From positions 248,001-312,000 of the forward strand of contig JACONQ010000014.1 in the NCBI GenBank assembly GCA_014281115.1: 64,000 bases of DNA. Direction: 5' to 3'. The notes under the pieces are model-generated. The model was not told the DNA's origin and searched no databases. It saw only the letters and a program-made list of their open reading frames with translations. The position numbers and the translations under genes were made by a program. Of this stretch, positions 1 to 10,241 are shown one piece after another; positions within the stretch are counted from its first letter, which is position 1; each line of letters starts with the position of its first letter. The DNA comes from Laburnicola sp. R22_1. Its lineage: Eukaryota; Ascomycota; Dothideomycetes; Pleosporales; Didymosphaeriaceae.

Positions 1-140
1 AGCGTGATTGCAGCACTAAACTCATGATTCCCAGCGTAGCGCTCGACGATGGTGACATTGTGTTTCTCACGGAGGACTCGTGCAGCCAGCAAGCCGGAAA
101 TGCCGCCGCCAACGATTGTAACGTTCAGTTTGCGAGCCAT
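1..140 (-). CDS. FAD-dependent monooxygenase, N-terminal part (runs off the left edge)
   Basis: The minus-strand reading frame opens at the ATG at 138-140 and stays open to the window edge (46 codons). Residues 7-35 form a beta-alpha-beta dinucleotide fold with the Gly-rich signature VGGGISGLLAARVL, followed by an acidic end (VER). This is the FAD-binding start of class A flavin monooxygenases of the salicylate-hydroxylase type; these use NAD(P)H and O2 to hydroxylate aromatic or polyketide substrates. The rest of the protein is outside the window, so subfamily and substrate cannot be judged. It is transcribed divergently from the polyketide synthase across a 486-bp gap, which suggests co-regulation and a tailoring role in the same pathway (inference). 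An amine oxidase or other Rossmann flavoprotein is possible, since only the dinucleotide fold is visible. Confidence 0.75.
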   Translation of the reverse strand, partial: MARKLNVTIVGGGISGLLAARVLREKHNVTIVERYAGNHEFSAAIT

Positions 141-626
141 GATGTTGGAGAGTTACCGATCGAAGACGAGCTGGCTTCGCAATCAAAGTATTGATCACTC
201 CCCAACTCCGAAGCTCGTTCTCGGGCTATATAGAAGTTGAAAACCGGTAGGAAGCTCACGGATGCGATACGCAAGCACCGCGAAGCGTAAACAAAAAAAA
301 TCAATCGTTCTCGGGCTATTGAGACTACGTGTTGATATGATTCCTAGGTCGGGCAAAACAGACGAGTGCCGAGCGCCACACGAACCATCGGTGATGGGGG
401 AGCAATACATGGCCGTCGGAGCGAGCCCGACCGAGCCATGGAGACCTCCGTTTCTTGTGAAAGGTGTTGGTCGCGCCGACATGGATTCGGGGACACACTC
501 TGAACCTCCACGTTTTAATAGCCAATAGCGGCTCGCATTACAGTGCCATCGTTCACTGCCAGGGCCTCAAGTCTTCTTCTATCGTCAAGTCTTTCTTCGC
601 AGGTTACGGATACCGTGCCTATCGAT
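141..626. promoter_or_regulatory. Divergent promoter between the flavin monooxygenase and the PKS
   Basis: The 486-bp gap separates two divergently transcribed genes and must hold both promoters. A 15-bp direct repeat (TCGTTCTCGGGCTAT) occurs at 215-229 and 305-319, exactly 90 bp apart, a candidate binding site for a pathway regulator. TATATAG-like sequence overlaps the first copy (about 226-232). A CCAAT pentamer lies near 521-525, about 100 bp before the PKS start. A short upstream reading frame (ATG at 481, stop at 526-528) precedes the PKS. I found no TCGN5CGA site of the AflR type. Confidence 0.55.
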
Positions 627-3600
627 ATGTCGGCTCCTGTCAATGTGTTTCTGTTCGGAGACCAATCATATGACTTTGTGCCCAGTCTACGGGAGTTGCT
701 GAAGACGAACAACAATCCAATACTGTCGGCGTTCCTTGACCAGGCCCATTACGTTCTCAGAGCTCAGGCAATAAAATCTTTACCACCTAGCATCCACAAG
801 CCATGCCGAACAGCAAGCCTAGCGCAACTCTTGCGCAAGTATGTGGATGGTGTTCTGCCGGCTAGTTTTACGACACCACTTTTCTGCCTTGCCCAGCTCG
901 GGTGCTTCATGAGGTGTGTTTCAATACAGGTATTCTTCTTCTTATGCTGATGAATTATCCCGCAGAGATTATTCTGGAGGTTCTTATCCTACGGCTGGTT
1001 GTAACTTCAATCTCGGGATATGTGGAGGTGCACTTGCCGCTAGCGCTATCAGTTGCAGCAGATCTTTGTCCGAGCTGCTTCCCGTGGCTGTACAGACAGT
1101 TCTTATTGCGTTTCGCCTAGGCATATGTATCACTGAGAGGCGTGATCAACTGGAAGCTGCGGTGTCAGAAAGGTCACGCCCGTGGTCAGTCGCGATACCT
1201 TTGAATCCACAGGATGCAACGACCGCAATCGAGATATTATCTACCTCACTTGCACTCCCGCCTCCGAGGCGACCTTGGATCACGACAACAAGCAAGTCGA
1301 ACACAACCGTTAGTGGCGCGCCCTGGGTGTTGGAAAAGCTGCTGCAGTTGCCTCAAGTTGCTGGCCTCCGCACGAAATCGATCCCTGTCTACATCCCGGT
1401 ACACAACCCTGCTCTGTTCACCTTAGAGGATGTCGACCAAATTCTGTCGCCGCTCAGAGGATCTGCATGTATGGCTACACCATTCATAATCCCTTTCATC
1501 TCCAGTGCTTCTGGGAAATTGACTGCCGCCGAGAACTACGGTGCTCTCATTGAGGTTGTCCTGAAGCAGATCCTGCTTGAGCCCATCGCTTGGGACGCTG
1601 TCGAGGAGTCGGTGCCGAAGCTCATTAAAGCGCGTGGAGACGACAGCAGCGTGCGCATTGTGCCTCTCAACACCAATGCGGCTCATGCACTGCGGTCTGC
1701 GCTCGACTCGTATTTTGATTCGGTCCAGATAGAGAAGCCCGGTGCTTCTGGAAAGAGTGAAAACTCTCACAGGCCCGATGACCAAAAGAAGAAGATTGCG
1801 ATTGTATCCATGTCTGGTCGCTTTCCCGAGTCTCCCAGTACAGAATCGTTTTGGGACCTTCTCTACAAAGGGCTCGACGTGTGCAAGAAAGTTCCAATGC
1901 GACGATGGAATGTCGACACACATGTCGACCCGTCTGGAAAGACTCGTAACAAAGGAGCAACACCATGGGGCTGCTGGTTGGATTTCTATGATCAGTTTGA
2001 TCCGAAGTTCTTCAGCATTTCGCCTAAAGAGGCACCTCAGATGGATCCGGCTCAGCGTATGGCACTCATGTCTACATGGGAAGCCATGGAACGAGGTGGA
2101 ATCGTACCGGATACCACGCCGTCAACGCAGCGGAATCGTGTTGGTGTATTCCACGGTGTCACTAGCAACGACTGGATGGAAGTCAACACAGCCCAGAATG
2201 TCGACACCTACTTTATCACTGGCGGCAACAGAGGTTTCATCCCCGGTCGTATCAACTTCTGTTTCGAGTTCTCTGGACCTAGTTATGCCAACGATACTGC
2301 CTGTTCGTCTAGTCTAGCTGCGATCCATCTTGCATGTAACTCGTTATGGCGAGGCGATTGCGATACAGCTGTTGCGGGAGGCACAAATATGATTTTTATG
2401 CCCGATGGTCATACCGGCCTCGATAAGGGATTTTTCCTTTCTCGGACCGGAAATTGTAAGACGTTTGATGACCAGGCAGATGGTTATTGTCGCGCTGAAG
2501 GTGTTGGCACTCTATTTCTCAAGAGACTCGAGGACGCGATCGCTGATGGCGATCCAATACTGGGCACTATACTGGCGACACAGACGAATCATTCTTCAAT
2601 GTCCGAATCTATCACGCGCCCGCTCGCCCAGGCACAAATTGACAACATGCGTGCCGTCCTAGACATGGCATTAGTTGACGCCAACTCGGTCTCTTACGTG
2701 GAAATGCACGGTACAGGCACCCAGGTGGGGGACGCAGAAGAGATGAAGTCAGTCCTTACCTGCTTCGCTCCGGATGAGAAGACCCGCAAGAACGATCCGT
2801 TATTCATCGGCTCAGCAAAAGCAAATGTGGGCCACGGAGAAGGCGTCAGCGGCGTGACCAGTGTGATCAAGGTACTGCTCATGATGCAGCACAACACCAT
2901 TCCTCCACATTGCGGTATCAAACCTGGCAGTAAGATCAATCGCAATTTCCCCGACCTGAAAGCGAGGAATGTCAACATTGCCTTTGAGCCCACATCGTGG
3001 GTGAGGAAAGACAGCACAAAGCCAAGAAGGGCTATAATCAACAACTTCAGTGCTGCCGGAGGCAACTCGGCTCTGTTACTAGAAGATACCCCTATTATCT
3101 CGCCTGTCTCTGAAGGAGTCGACCCCCGCAAGAGTCACATCGTTACTGTTTCCGCACACACCGGAAAGTCTATGGTGGGCAACCTCGAGAACCTCCTTAG
3201 CCACTTGGAGAAGGAAGAATGCTCACTGCCGCAACTCTCGTACACCACGACTGCTCGACGCTGGCATCATGCTCACAGGGTTGCGCTGACCGGGACCTCG
3301 ATCTCCGAAATCCGGTCATCAATCCGCAGGGCATTGGAGAATGGCAATGGGGTGAATCGACCAAAGGGGAAATCGAATGTCGTCTTCGCTTTCACGGGCC
3401 AAGGTTCGCAGTTCCTTGGGATGGGCAAGGAGCTCTATCATTCAGTTCCGAGCTTCAAGGACGACCTTGAGCGTCTTGATCGACTGGCTCAAAAGCACGG
3501 CTTCCAGAGTTTCACGCACATTTATACCGCTGAGAATCCTGCGCAAAAGATCGAGAACATGTCGCCAGTCCAAGCGCAACTCGCAATCACCAGCCTGCAG

Positions 3601-6600
3601 ATTGCATTGGGCAAGTTGCTGATTTCTTGGGGTGCTCAGCCAAGTGCAGTATTTGGACACAGTCTCGGCGAATATGCCGCATTACATTTCGCTGGCGTGC
3701 TGTCTGCCTCCGACACCATCTATCTAGTGGGAATGAGGGCCCAGCTCCTAGAGAAGACTTGTCAGCCGTCCACCCATGCTATGCTTGCGGTAAGGTCTGG
3801 CACGGCCGCACTCGAGCAGATACTCCGTGATCACGGTGGCGAAGTCGCCTGTGTCAACGGTTCAAGTGACACAGTCATGAGTGGAAAGCACGAGGATATG
3901 CTCGCTGCGCAGAAGACTCTTTCGGAAGCTGGCACCAAGTCTACCTTATTGCCACTACCGTACGCTTTCCATTCAGCGCAAGTCGAGCCATTCTTGGAGG
4001 ACTTCAAGAGTGCCAGCCGTGGCGTGTCTTTCCAGTCCCCATCCATCCCCCTCCTCTCGCTCTTGACCGGAGAAGTGATGCAAGCCGAAGATTGTATCAC
4101 ACCCGATTACCTGGCGGAGCACTGCAGAAAAACCGTCAACTTGGTTGCAGCCTTGGAGAGCGCCCGGCAGCAATCTCTGATCCGTGATAACACTATCGTG
4201 ATCGAGATCGGCCCCAAGCCAATTCTATGCGCCATGGTCAAGGCCACTCTAGGCCACTCATTGGTATTCCCAACGTTAGATGCCAAGGGCAATGCGTGGT
4301 CCAATCTCCAAGCCGTGCTATCCTCGCTCTATACCGCCGGTGTGAATGTCAATTGGGTCGCTTATCAAGCACCCTTCAAGTCGGCACACAAGGTCATATC
4401 TCTGCCAAGTTACGCATGGGATCTGAAAAGTTACGATATCCCATACGAAGGCGAGTGGATTCTGCATCGACACAAAATCCACTGCGATTGTGCGGACGGT
4501 GACAACCAGTGGGAAACGGCCAAATACGTGCCGGGACAACATACTTTCGCCAAGAATATCGTCATTCCGGACGAAGCATCAGTCGCGGTCAATGGCAAGG
4601 TGAAGAAAGGTTCGAAGCTCAATCCGGATGTCGAAGCGTACCCATCGATTGGATTGACTACGGCTGTGCACAAACTACTTTCAGAAAAGACGGAGCCATT
4701 GGGTGCCACCCTGGTAGTTGAGACCGATCTTTCACGCAAGGACATAAACGGCATTGCCCGTGGCCATGTGGTCGATTCAATCCCGCTCGTAACTCCGTCC
4801 GTGTACGCCGATATTGCAATGCAGGTCGGGAAGTATGCAATGGACCGGATTCGCGCGGGACATCCTGGGGCCATTGATGGAATCGTAGAGATCTCTAATA
4901 TGGTCGTCGATAAGGCTTTGGTTCCTCATGGCCTTGAGCCACAATTGTTGCGCACGACTTTGAGTCTTACATGGCCCCCCAAGGCAGCAGCAACCACCAG
5001 AAGCGGTCAAGTCAAGTTCGAAACATACTACAGTGATGGGAAGCTCGATACAGTACATGGGTCATGTACGGTCCGATTCAGTACCGAGTCGCAACTAAAA
5101 TCTCTGCGCAAGAAGGTTCCCGAATACCGAGCAGCTATACAGCGACTCAAAGCAAGGAGCAGCGACTTGACCAAGTATAGTGGGAAGCGAGGCTATAAGC
5201 TCATGAGCAGTTTGGCCGGGTTTCATCCAGACTACAAGCTGCTGGACTCCGTCATCTTGGACGAGGACGCAAACGAAGCTACATGCATCGTGCGCTGTGA
5301 CGGGTGCAAAGATCAAGGTAACTATGTGGCTCATCCGGCACACCTAGATGCCTTGATGCAATTAAGCAGTTTCAGCATGAACGCTAACGATGATACTAAT
5401 CTGGACGAGCACGTCTTCACAAATCACGGCTGGGGTTCACTGCAGATTTACAAAAAGCTTCAAAAGGGTGTTTCGTATGAGATATACACCAAGTTGAAGC
5501 AGGCTGGAGATTATGCTCATGGCGACATTATTGTTTTGGACGGAGACGAGGTGGTCGCTTTCTTCGGTAATCTTTCAGTAAGTCTCTTCTATCGCCGCCA
5601 CGCGCGCTCGCTTTCTTCAACGCGCAGGACTGACAAAATCACAGCTACGTAAGGTTCCTCGTAAGGCTTTGAATGCAGTCCTGGTAGCGGCTTCACAGCG
5701 CGCAGCCCGCCATGCCGGGAAAACCGACTCAAGCGCAGTGTCAAAGCCTCAAGTTGTTGCCAAGCACACAAATCGCGCAAGCAGTCCATCTTCATCGGAT
5801 TCCGAGGCTCCATCTTTCCACGACTCGGCCATTGGAACACCAATGGAGGAGAAGCCCGGTTACGCCTTTGAGAAGGCGCGAAAAATCATTGCGGAGGAAA
5901 GCGGAATTGCCGTGGACGCCCTGACTGACGATACCGAATTCGCAGATGCAGGAGTCGATTCGTTATGCTCTCTTGTCATTGGCAGTCGTCTTCGGGAAGA
6001 GCTCGATATGAATCTGGACCCGGATTTCTCGCTGTTCGGAACGTTCACCACCGTTGGCGAACTTCGGTCATTGTTCAAGGGCAATGTGAGCGATGCTCCT
6101 GATGACTCCGAAGCTAGATCTCTGGTGGCCACTCCCATAGAGATCAGTGATACTCCGGTGGAGCCCACTCCAATAGAGATCAGTGATAATCCGGTGGAGC
6201 TTGTGCCATTTTGCCGTCCAACGAAATCGGTGGTGCTGCAGGGCACCCCGAAGACTGCTCGGACAACGCTATTCCTCCTCCCAGATGGCAGTGGATCTGC
6301 GACTTCCTACACCGGAATTCCCAGAGTGTCCTCGGACATCGCCCTCGTTGGCCTGATCTGCCCATACAGTCGAGATGCCGAGAACATGAATTGCACTCAT
6401 GGCTCCATGATGGAGAGCTTTGTAAACGAAATTCGGCGTCGTCAGCCACACGGGCCATACCATGTTGGCGGCTGGTCCTCTGGGGGTGCGTTTGCCTTCA
6501 TGGTAGCTGAGCTCCTAATCAACCAAGGCGAGGAAGTTCACTCCATCGTTGTAATCGATGCTCCAGTTCCACAGCCCATGGAAAAGCTGCCGTACGAATT

Positions 6601-7050
6601 CTACGACTACTGTAATTCTCTGGGACTTTTCCCTGAGCAACCTGGAGAATCGGCAGACGCTGGTCCTCCGGACTACCTGATCCCTCACTTCATAGCTGTT
6701 GTCGATGTGTGCATGGACTACAGATCATCACCCCTGAAGACCCGTCGTATGCCTAAACTCGGATTGATATGGGCTTCCGACACTGTTATGGATGAAGCAA
6801 CGGCACCGAAGATGGAGGGTATGCACTTCATGGTCAATAAACGCACAGACTTCGGGCCTGATGGCTGGGACCAAGTGTTGCCAGGTGGGGAAGTTGAGAT
6901 CATCGTCGCCGAAGGGGCTAATCACTTTACTTTGATGGTAGGTAACCAGAAACGACCGTTACAGAGCCTTTGCTAACGTGTGCATAGCGTCCACCCTACG
7001 TGGATTTTGTCCGAGAAATCATTAACCGCGTTGTTGGGGAACAGGAGTGA
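627..7050 (+). CDS. Non-reducing polyketide synthase (SAT-KS-AT-PT-ACP-TE), norsolorinic-acid-synthase type
   Basis: Exons are 627-913, 966-5577, 5645-6937 and 6988-7050 (2084 aa); all three introns have GT..AG ends and preserve frame. The enzyme is an iterative type I synthase that builds an unreduced aromatic polyketide from malonyl units. Domains and residues seen: SAT about 1-360 (GICGG, Cys115; His242); KS about 370-805 (TACSSS Cys542, His677 in EMHGTGT, His719); AT about 900-1215 (GHSLG Ser995, His1098); PT about 1320-1640 (His1363, Asp1557); one ACP (GVDSL, Ser1739); TE/Claisen cyclase about 1840-2075 (GWSSG Ser1911, His2060). Length, single ACP and terminal TE match the aflatoxin/dothistromin-type synthases. 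A SAT of that clade usually takes a hexanoyl starter from a dedicated fatty acid synthase, which is not in this window. A 36-bp tandem duplication lies in the ACP-TE linker. The ATG at 627 is chosen because the SAT start (FLFGDQ) follows it directly. All catalytic residues are present, so it should be active. The product is not known. Confidence 0.95.
914..965 (+). other. PKS intron 1
   Basis: A 52-bp GT..AG intron inside the SAT domain. Splicing joins ATGAG to A at 966 and restores the frame from LGCFMR into DYSGG and the GICGG active site. A nearby alternative donor at 930 would leave only 36 bp and would not fit the frame as well. Confidence 0.85.
5578..5644 (+). other. PKS intron 2
   Basis: A 67-bp phase-0 intron with donor GTAAGT, a CTGAC branch sequence and acceptor CACAG, between PT and ACP. 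Splicing turns FFGNLS into [16 protein letters not shown], the expected conserved end of the PT region; the unspliced frame stops at 5652. Confidence 0.9.
6131..6202 (+). repeat. 36-bp tandem duplication coding a repeated 12-residue linker
   Basis: Units 6131-6166 and 6167-6202 differ at only a few positions and translate to [12 protein letters not shown] and [12 protein letters not shown]. They lie in the disordered linker between ACP and thioesterase (residues about 1796-1819). Confidence 0.9.
6938..6987 (+). other. PKS intron 3
   Basis: A 50-bp phase-0 intron (GTAGGT..CATAG, with GCTAACG as branch site) right after the thioesterase His motif GANHFTLM. The last exon adds 20 residues ending in VVGEQE and a TGA at 7048-7050, giving the usual thioesterase C-terminus. 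Confidence 0.88.
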
Positions 7051-7804
7051 GAAAGGCTGCTCCCATGGTGGAGATTGATTGTTGTTTGCGCTTCTCCGTG
7101 CTTGCATATCGCAATCGGAGGCTTCCTGCTATTTTTGTCTGCTGTTTATAATTGCTGAGAGGTTCATTCAAACAATTTCTTGGAGGCGTGCGACTACATG
7201 TTATATAATTGGTGCCAGTTCGAGAATTGATTAACTAGAACTTCATTTTTTGTGACCATGCTCACGTGGATATGTGCATACCTAGATAGTCATCCGCTAC
7301 TATAGTATGTACTAGTCGTACTACAAAGGAGGCTTCTTTTCGTTGTGTCATCTACATGAATTACCGAGCATCTATCATGACATCAACATAAGTGCATTAA
7401 TGTCGTCTTTGCTGATTCCTGTGTTTAGTGTACGAGTGAGCGCAGAGCGTTCTATCTTCAGCCGACAGCTCAACAAGAAAGAACCTTTTCATCGCAAACC
7501 CGCACAGCCAGTCTCTCGCTCAGTACTTGCAGTAATCTTTTAATTGCAGCGCTAGATAAAAATGATAAATACGCATATAGTAATTAGGACTTTTAGTAGC
7601 TTTATATAACCGATCCTATCCCTATCATCCAACGGCCGTCGCCCAGCGCATAAGAAAACAGCACGCCGCTCCTAGAAAAGGAACAGCAACCGCAAGCAAA
7701 GGCAAGACCAGATGCGGAAGTGTGAAAGTCGAACTGGCCTAATTGACGGACTGATTGTGGTTCTCTGCGCACTAATGGCTGTGCAAGGAAATGACAGGCG
7801 ACGC
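7051..7804. other. Intergenic region between convergent PKS and SDR genes
   Basis: About 750 bp between the PKS stop and the SDR stop, so it should hold two 3' ends. AT content rises around 7100-7400 and 7540-7620. The second patch has the TAG/CTA-rich texture of the repeat compartment and may be a small decayed insert. I see no convincing coding region, RNA gene or terminal repeat. Confidence 0.5.
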
Positions 7805-8572
7805 TTAATCCGCGAACGGCTTAGCAATCATAGCACCTAGCCCGTCCCTCCAAGTCTTGACCCTCAGAACAGAGGGTCCAGCAGCAACTTCCTTGAGTTC
7901 TTTGGCCGGGATATTGTCTAGCTGGGCGAACACCTCGTCCTCATAGTCCTTGAGTGACATGGCCTGAAGATTCTTGGGGGCCTCGTCCCTGTTTTTGACG
8001 ACATATTCGGTCGCCACAAACGGTGGCACAATCTCAATGATATTGACCGGAGAGTCCTTGAGTTGCTGCCGCAGGGAGACGAGGAAGTAGTGGAGGCCCG
8101 CTTTACAAGCATTGTAGACGGGAAAGAAGGGAATTGGCACGAAAGCCAAGCCTGACGTCGTGATGAGGAAGTGGGATTCCACGTCTTCTCTGCGGGCCAG
8201 GAAGTGAGGAATCGTGTGACGTGCAATGATGGCTGCCGCGGTCAAATTGGTTGTCACTTCAAGCGTGAGGTCGGCATCAGTGCAGGAGTTGATATCTTTG
8301 ACCGAGTAACGCGTTGCCATGCCGCTGTTGATCCATACCGTGTCGATGTCGGGATAGGTCGAGAAGAGCGTATCGAGGTGTTTTGGGATTGCAGCTATGT
8401 CGCTGACGTCCATTGCGTAGGTCTCGAGGTCTTGGGCCTTGAGCGCATCGAGACGAGCTTGTCGCCGGCCAGTGACAATGACTTTCTTGCCTTGGCCAAG
8501 GAGGCGCTTAGCCGCAGACTCTCCAAGACCGGAAGTGGCGCCGAGAAGGAGGATGGTGTTGAAAGGGGCCAT
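7805..8572 (-). CDS. Short-chain dehydrogenase/reductase (DltE-like classical SDR)
   Basis: A single-exon gene of 255 aa on the minus strand. It is an NAD(P)-dependent oxidoreductase expected to interconvert a hydroxyl and a keto group in the cytosol. Residues 11-17 (GATSGLG) are the cofactor loop; Asp55 (DVSD) follows the third strand; INSGM at 81-85 replaces the usual NNAG; catalytic Ser140 (TTSG), Tyr153 and Lys157 (YNACK) form the active site. I start at the ATG at 8570-8572 because it lies 10 residues before the Gly motif, the normal spacing; the frame is open another 19 codons upstream without conserved sequence. Length fits the family. It is convergent with the PKS and has the same orientation as the next two genes. 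A role in polyketide tailoring is inferred from position only; a housekeeping function is equally possible. Confidence 0.88.
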   Translation of the reverse strand: MAPFNTILLLGATSGLGESAAKRLLGQGKKVIVTGRRQARLDALKAQDLETYAMDVSDIAAIPKHLDTLFSTYPDIDTVWINSGMATRYSVKDINSCTDADLTLEVTTNLTAAAIIARHTIPHFLARREDVESHFLITTSGLAFVPIPFFPVYNACKAGLHYFLVSLRQQLKDSPVNIIEIVPPFVATEYVVKNRDEAPKNLQAMSLKDYEDEVFAQLDNIPAKELKEVAAGPSVLRVKTWRDGLGAMIAKPFAD

Positions 8573-8906
8573 TTTTGTGTTTGTGGAGCCGAATGCGCAA
8601 TTCAAGAATGGTGCTGCTGGATCTCTCAATTGAGCAATGTCGTCGATCTCGAAGAGTCGCTTGTGGTCTTGAATGGAGAGCAGTCACCCCGCAGAGCTCG
8701 GGGGTACGATCCTCGTCATGTCAACATGCGATCGGTCACCAGGTTGATGCCGTCGGGAAGAAAGCATTGCCTTTCAGTTTCAATATTGATCCCAAGATGC
8801 CGAGACGCTAACTCGGAGGCCTATGTAAACTCAAAATACCACGATAGCGAAGTTTATTGACCGACTTTCGCGTCACTATGCACCCGGACTCCGAGAATTT
8901 GAGATC
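8573..8906 (-). promoter_or_regulatory. Upstream region of the SDR gene
   Basis: A 334-bp gap between the SDR start and the stop of the AhpD-like gene, both on the minus strand. It should hold the terminator of the one and the promoter of the other. The long plus-strand frame across it is antisense to the SDR and is not a gene. No clear motif was recognised. Confidence 0.4.
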
Positions 8907-9470
8907 TCATTCCTCCTTCACTGCCAGCCCCTCTTCCTTGCCTCCCACCGGGGCATCAACCGCATTCGCAATTATGGAAGCTCCGATATGCATTCCAACG
9001 AGATGGATGATTCCGATAGTGCCATCCTTCCCCAAAGCCTCAATACACTCCTCCCAGTCCTTCTGCGGCAGTGACCCCGGCACAGCTACCAAATACGTAA
9101 CAGCATCATACGCAGCGCTTCCCGCCCTCGTCAGATGTTCCGGTTTCTTCCCCTCGATAATCGACTGCACTTGTTCAGGCGCCAAAGCTTTGATTTGGCT
9201 GGGATTGGATAGCCAACCTATTTCTCCCCGAGCTCCATAGTACGCTGCTACTGTTAACTTTGTTGTTTCTTTCGCTTCGGCTGGGACGGGGAGAGTGGAG
9301 ATTTCTTTGTCGAGGTGGGCGTATGCAGATGTGATTGGGCTGTCGTCTTGAATTAGGTATGGGAAGCCACCGAGCCAGAGGGCAGTTAATGTTGCCTTTT
9401 TGGCGTCTTTCTGGGCGGAAGATAGCCATCGGATGTAGCGATCGAAGCGGGAGTGTTTTTCCTGGGGCAT
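8907..9470 (-). CDS. AhpD-like / carboxymuconolactone-decarboxylase-fold protein without a CxxC motif
   Basis: A single-exon gene of 187 aa. The ATG at 9468-9470 is the first in frame; the codon four positions upstream is TTG. The helical pattern around residues 70-165 (KLTVAAYYGARGEIGW, then a GIIHLVGMHIGASI helix) resembles fungal AhpD-like proteins, an all-helical alkylhydroperoxidase/CMD fold that usually forms oligomers. Canonical AhpD acts through a CxxC pair; this protein has only one Cys, in EECIEAL, so peroxidase chemistry is unlikely. A conserved Glu/Trp/His-type active site is possible but cannot be assigned. No signal peptide or membrane segment is seen. It lies between an SDR and a flavin monooxygenase, both in the same orientation, near the PKS, so a cluster role in cyclisation or decarboxylation is conceivable but unproven. 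Confidence 0.75.
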   Translation of the reverse strand: MPQEKHSRFDRYIRWLSSAQKDAKKATLTALWLGGFPYLIQDDSPITSAYAHLDKEISTLPVPAEAKETTKLTVAAYYGARGEIGWLSNPSQIKALAPEQVQSIIEGKKPEHLTRAGSAAYDAVTYLVAVPGSLPQKDWEECIEALGKDGTIGIIHLVGMHIGASIIANAVDAPVGGKEEGLAVKEE

Positions 9471-10241
9471 TGCGGCTGCCAAATTAATTGTGAATTGCTA
9501 ATGTTGGCTGTTGTCGTTTCTTTCGGAGTGACCCCGGTGGCTCTGAGCTCGTACTATTGTCTGTCTTATCATATGGTGCCACGCTCTGCAGACTCCAAGA
9601 GTTGGCCGTTATATATGCCGAGCCCCGAGCGTCGGTGATGCTGCAACCGCAATTTTGATGACTGAGACATAATGACCGCTTACGTCTCGATTGAGTAGGA
9701 ATACCTCGACCCAGTGCTAGACGCTCCCTTCACATCGGTATGAGTGCGACGGAGTGTCGTTTAATGGAAATCAGGAGCGACGTCATTATAGCAGCAGTTG
9801 CGATTTCACAGAGGACACAGATTTTGGGTGTTTTAGGGAACTGGAGGAGTCAAGTTGAAGAAAAGTTCATATCTGACAGCTACATGTTCTTTCACTCATG
9901 AATACACGCTCACTTTGGTGGGTCGAAGCTCGAGCCTGCATGCGTACCTTGTGGGTTGAGGCACCTGCACACCTCGCTTCCTTTGCTGGTCTCCAAGTTG
10001 ATAACGCTGAGTCAACAGTCACATCCACCAATGTACGACAGGGGCACTGCACGCTCAAGACTACCGCTCTCACACCATCTTGTTCTTTAATCCAGCCAAC
10101 AGACAGTGCGATCAGTCCAGCCCTCGTCAAGAATCTTCCCCTCGTTCCTTCATTGCTTGCTCTGCCACTTCTATGCAGTCATATGCCCACATCCAATCCA
10201 CGATGGCGGGCGGACTCACTAGCAGCTGTCAGTGGCACGTT
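9471..10241. other. Intergenic region upstream of the AhpD-like gene
   Basis: About 770 bp of normal-GC sequence. It should carry the AhpD-like promoter (a TATATA stretch lies near 9611-9616) and the 3' end of the monooxygenase. Small open frames here show no recognisable domain. A possible extra monooxygenase exon (10179-10225) would fall in this gap. Confidence 0.45.

Noticed and set aside
141..626. AflR binding site (TCGN5CGA) in the PKS promoter
   Set aside because: Only spacings of 3 or 4 between TCG and CGA were found; no exact N5 match.
7343..7543. Small open frame between PKS and SDR
   Set aside because: No start ATG with context, no domain; lies in the expected 3' regions.
8171..8860. 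229-codon plus-strand open frame
   Set aside because: Antisense to the SDR gene, whose motifs are unambiguous; no domain in the shadow frame.
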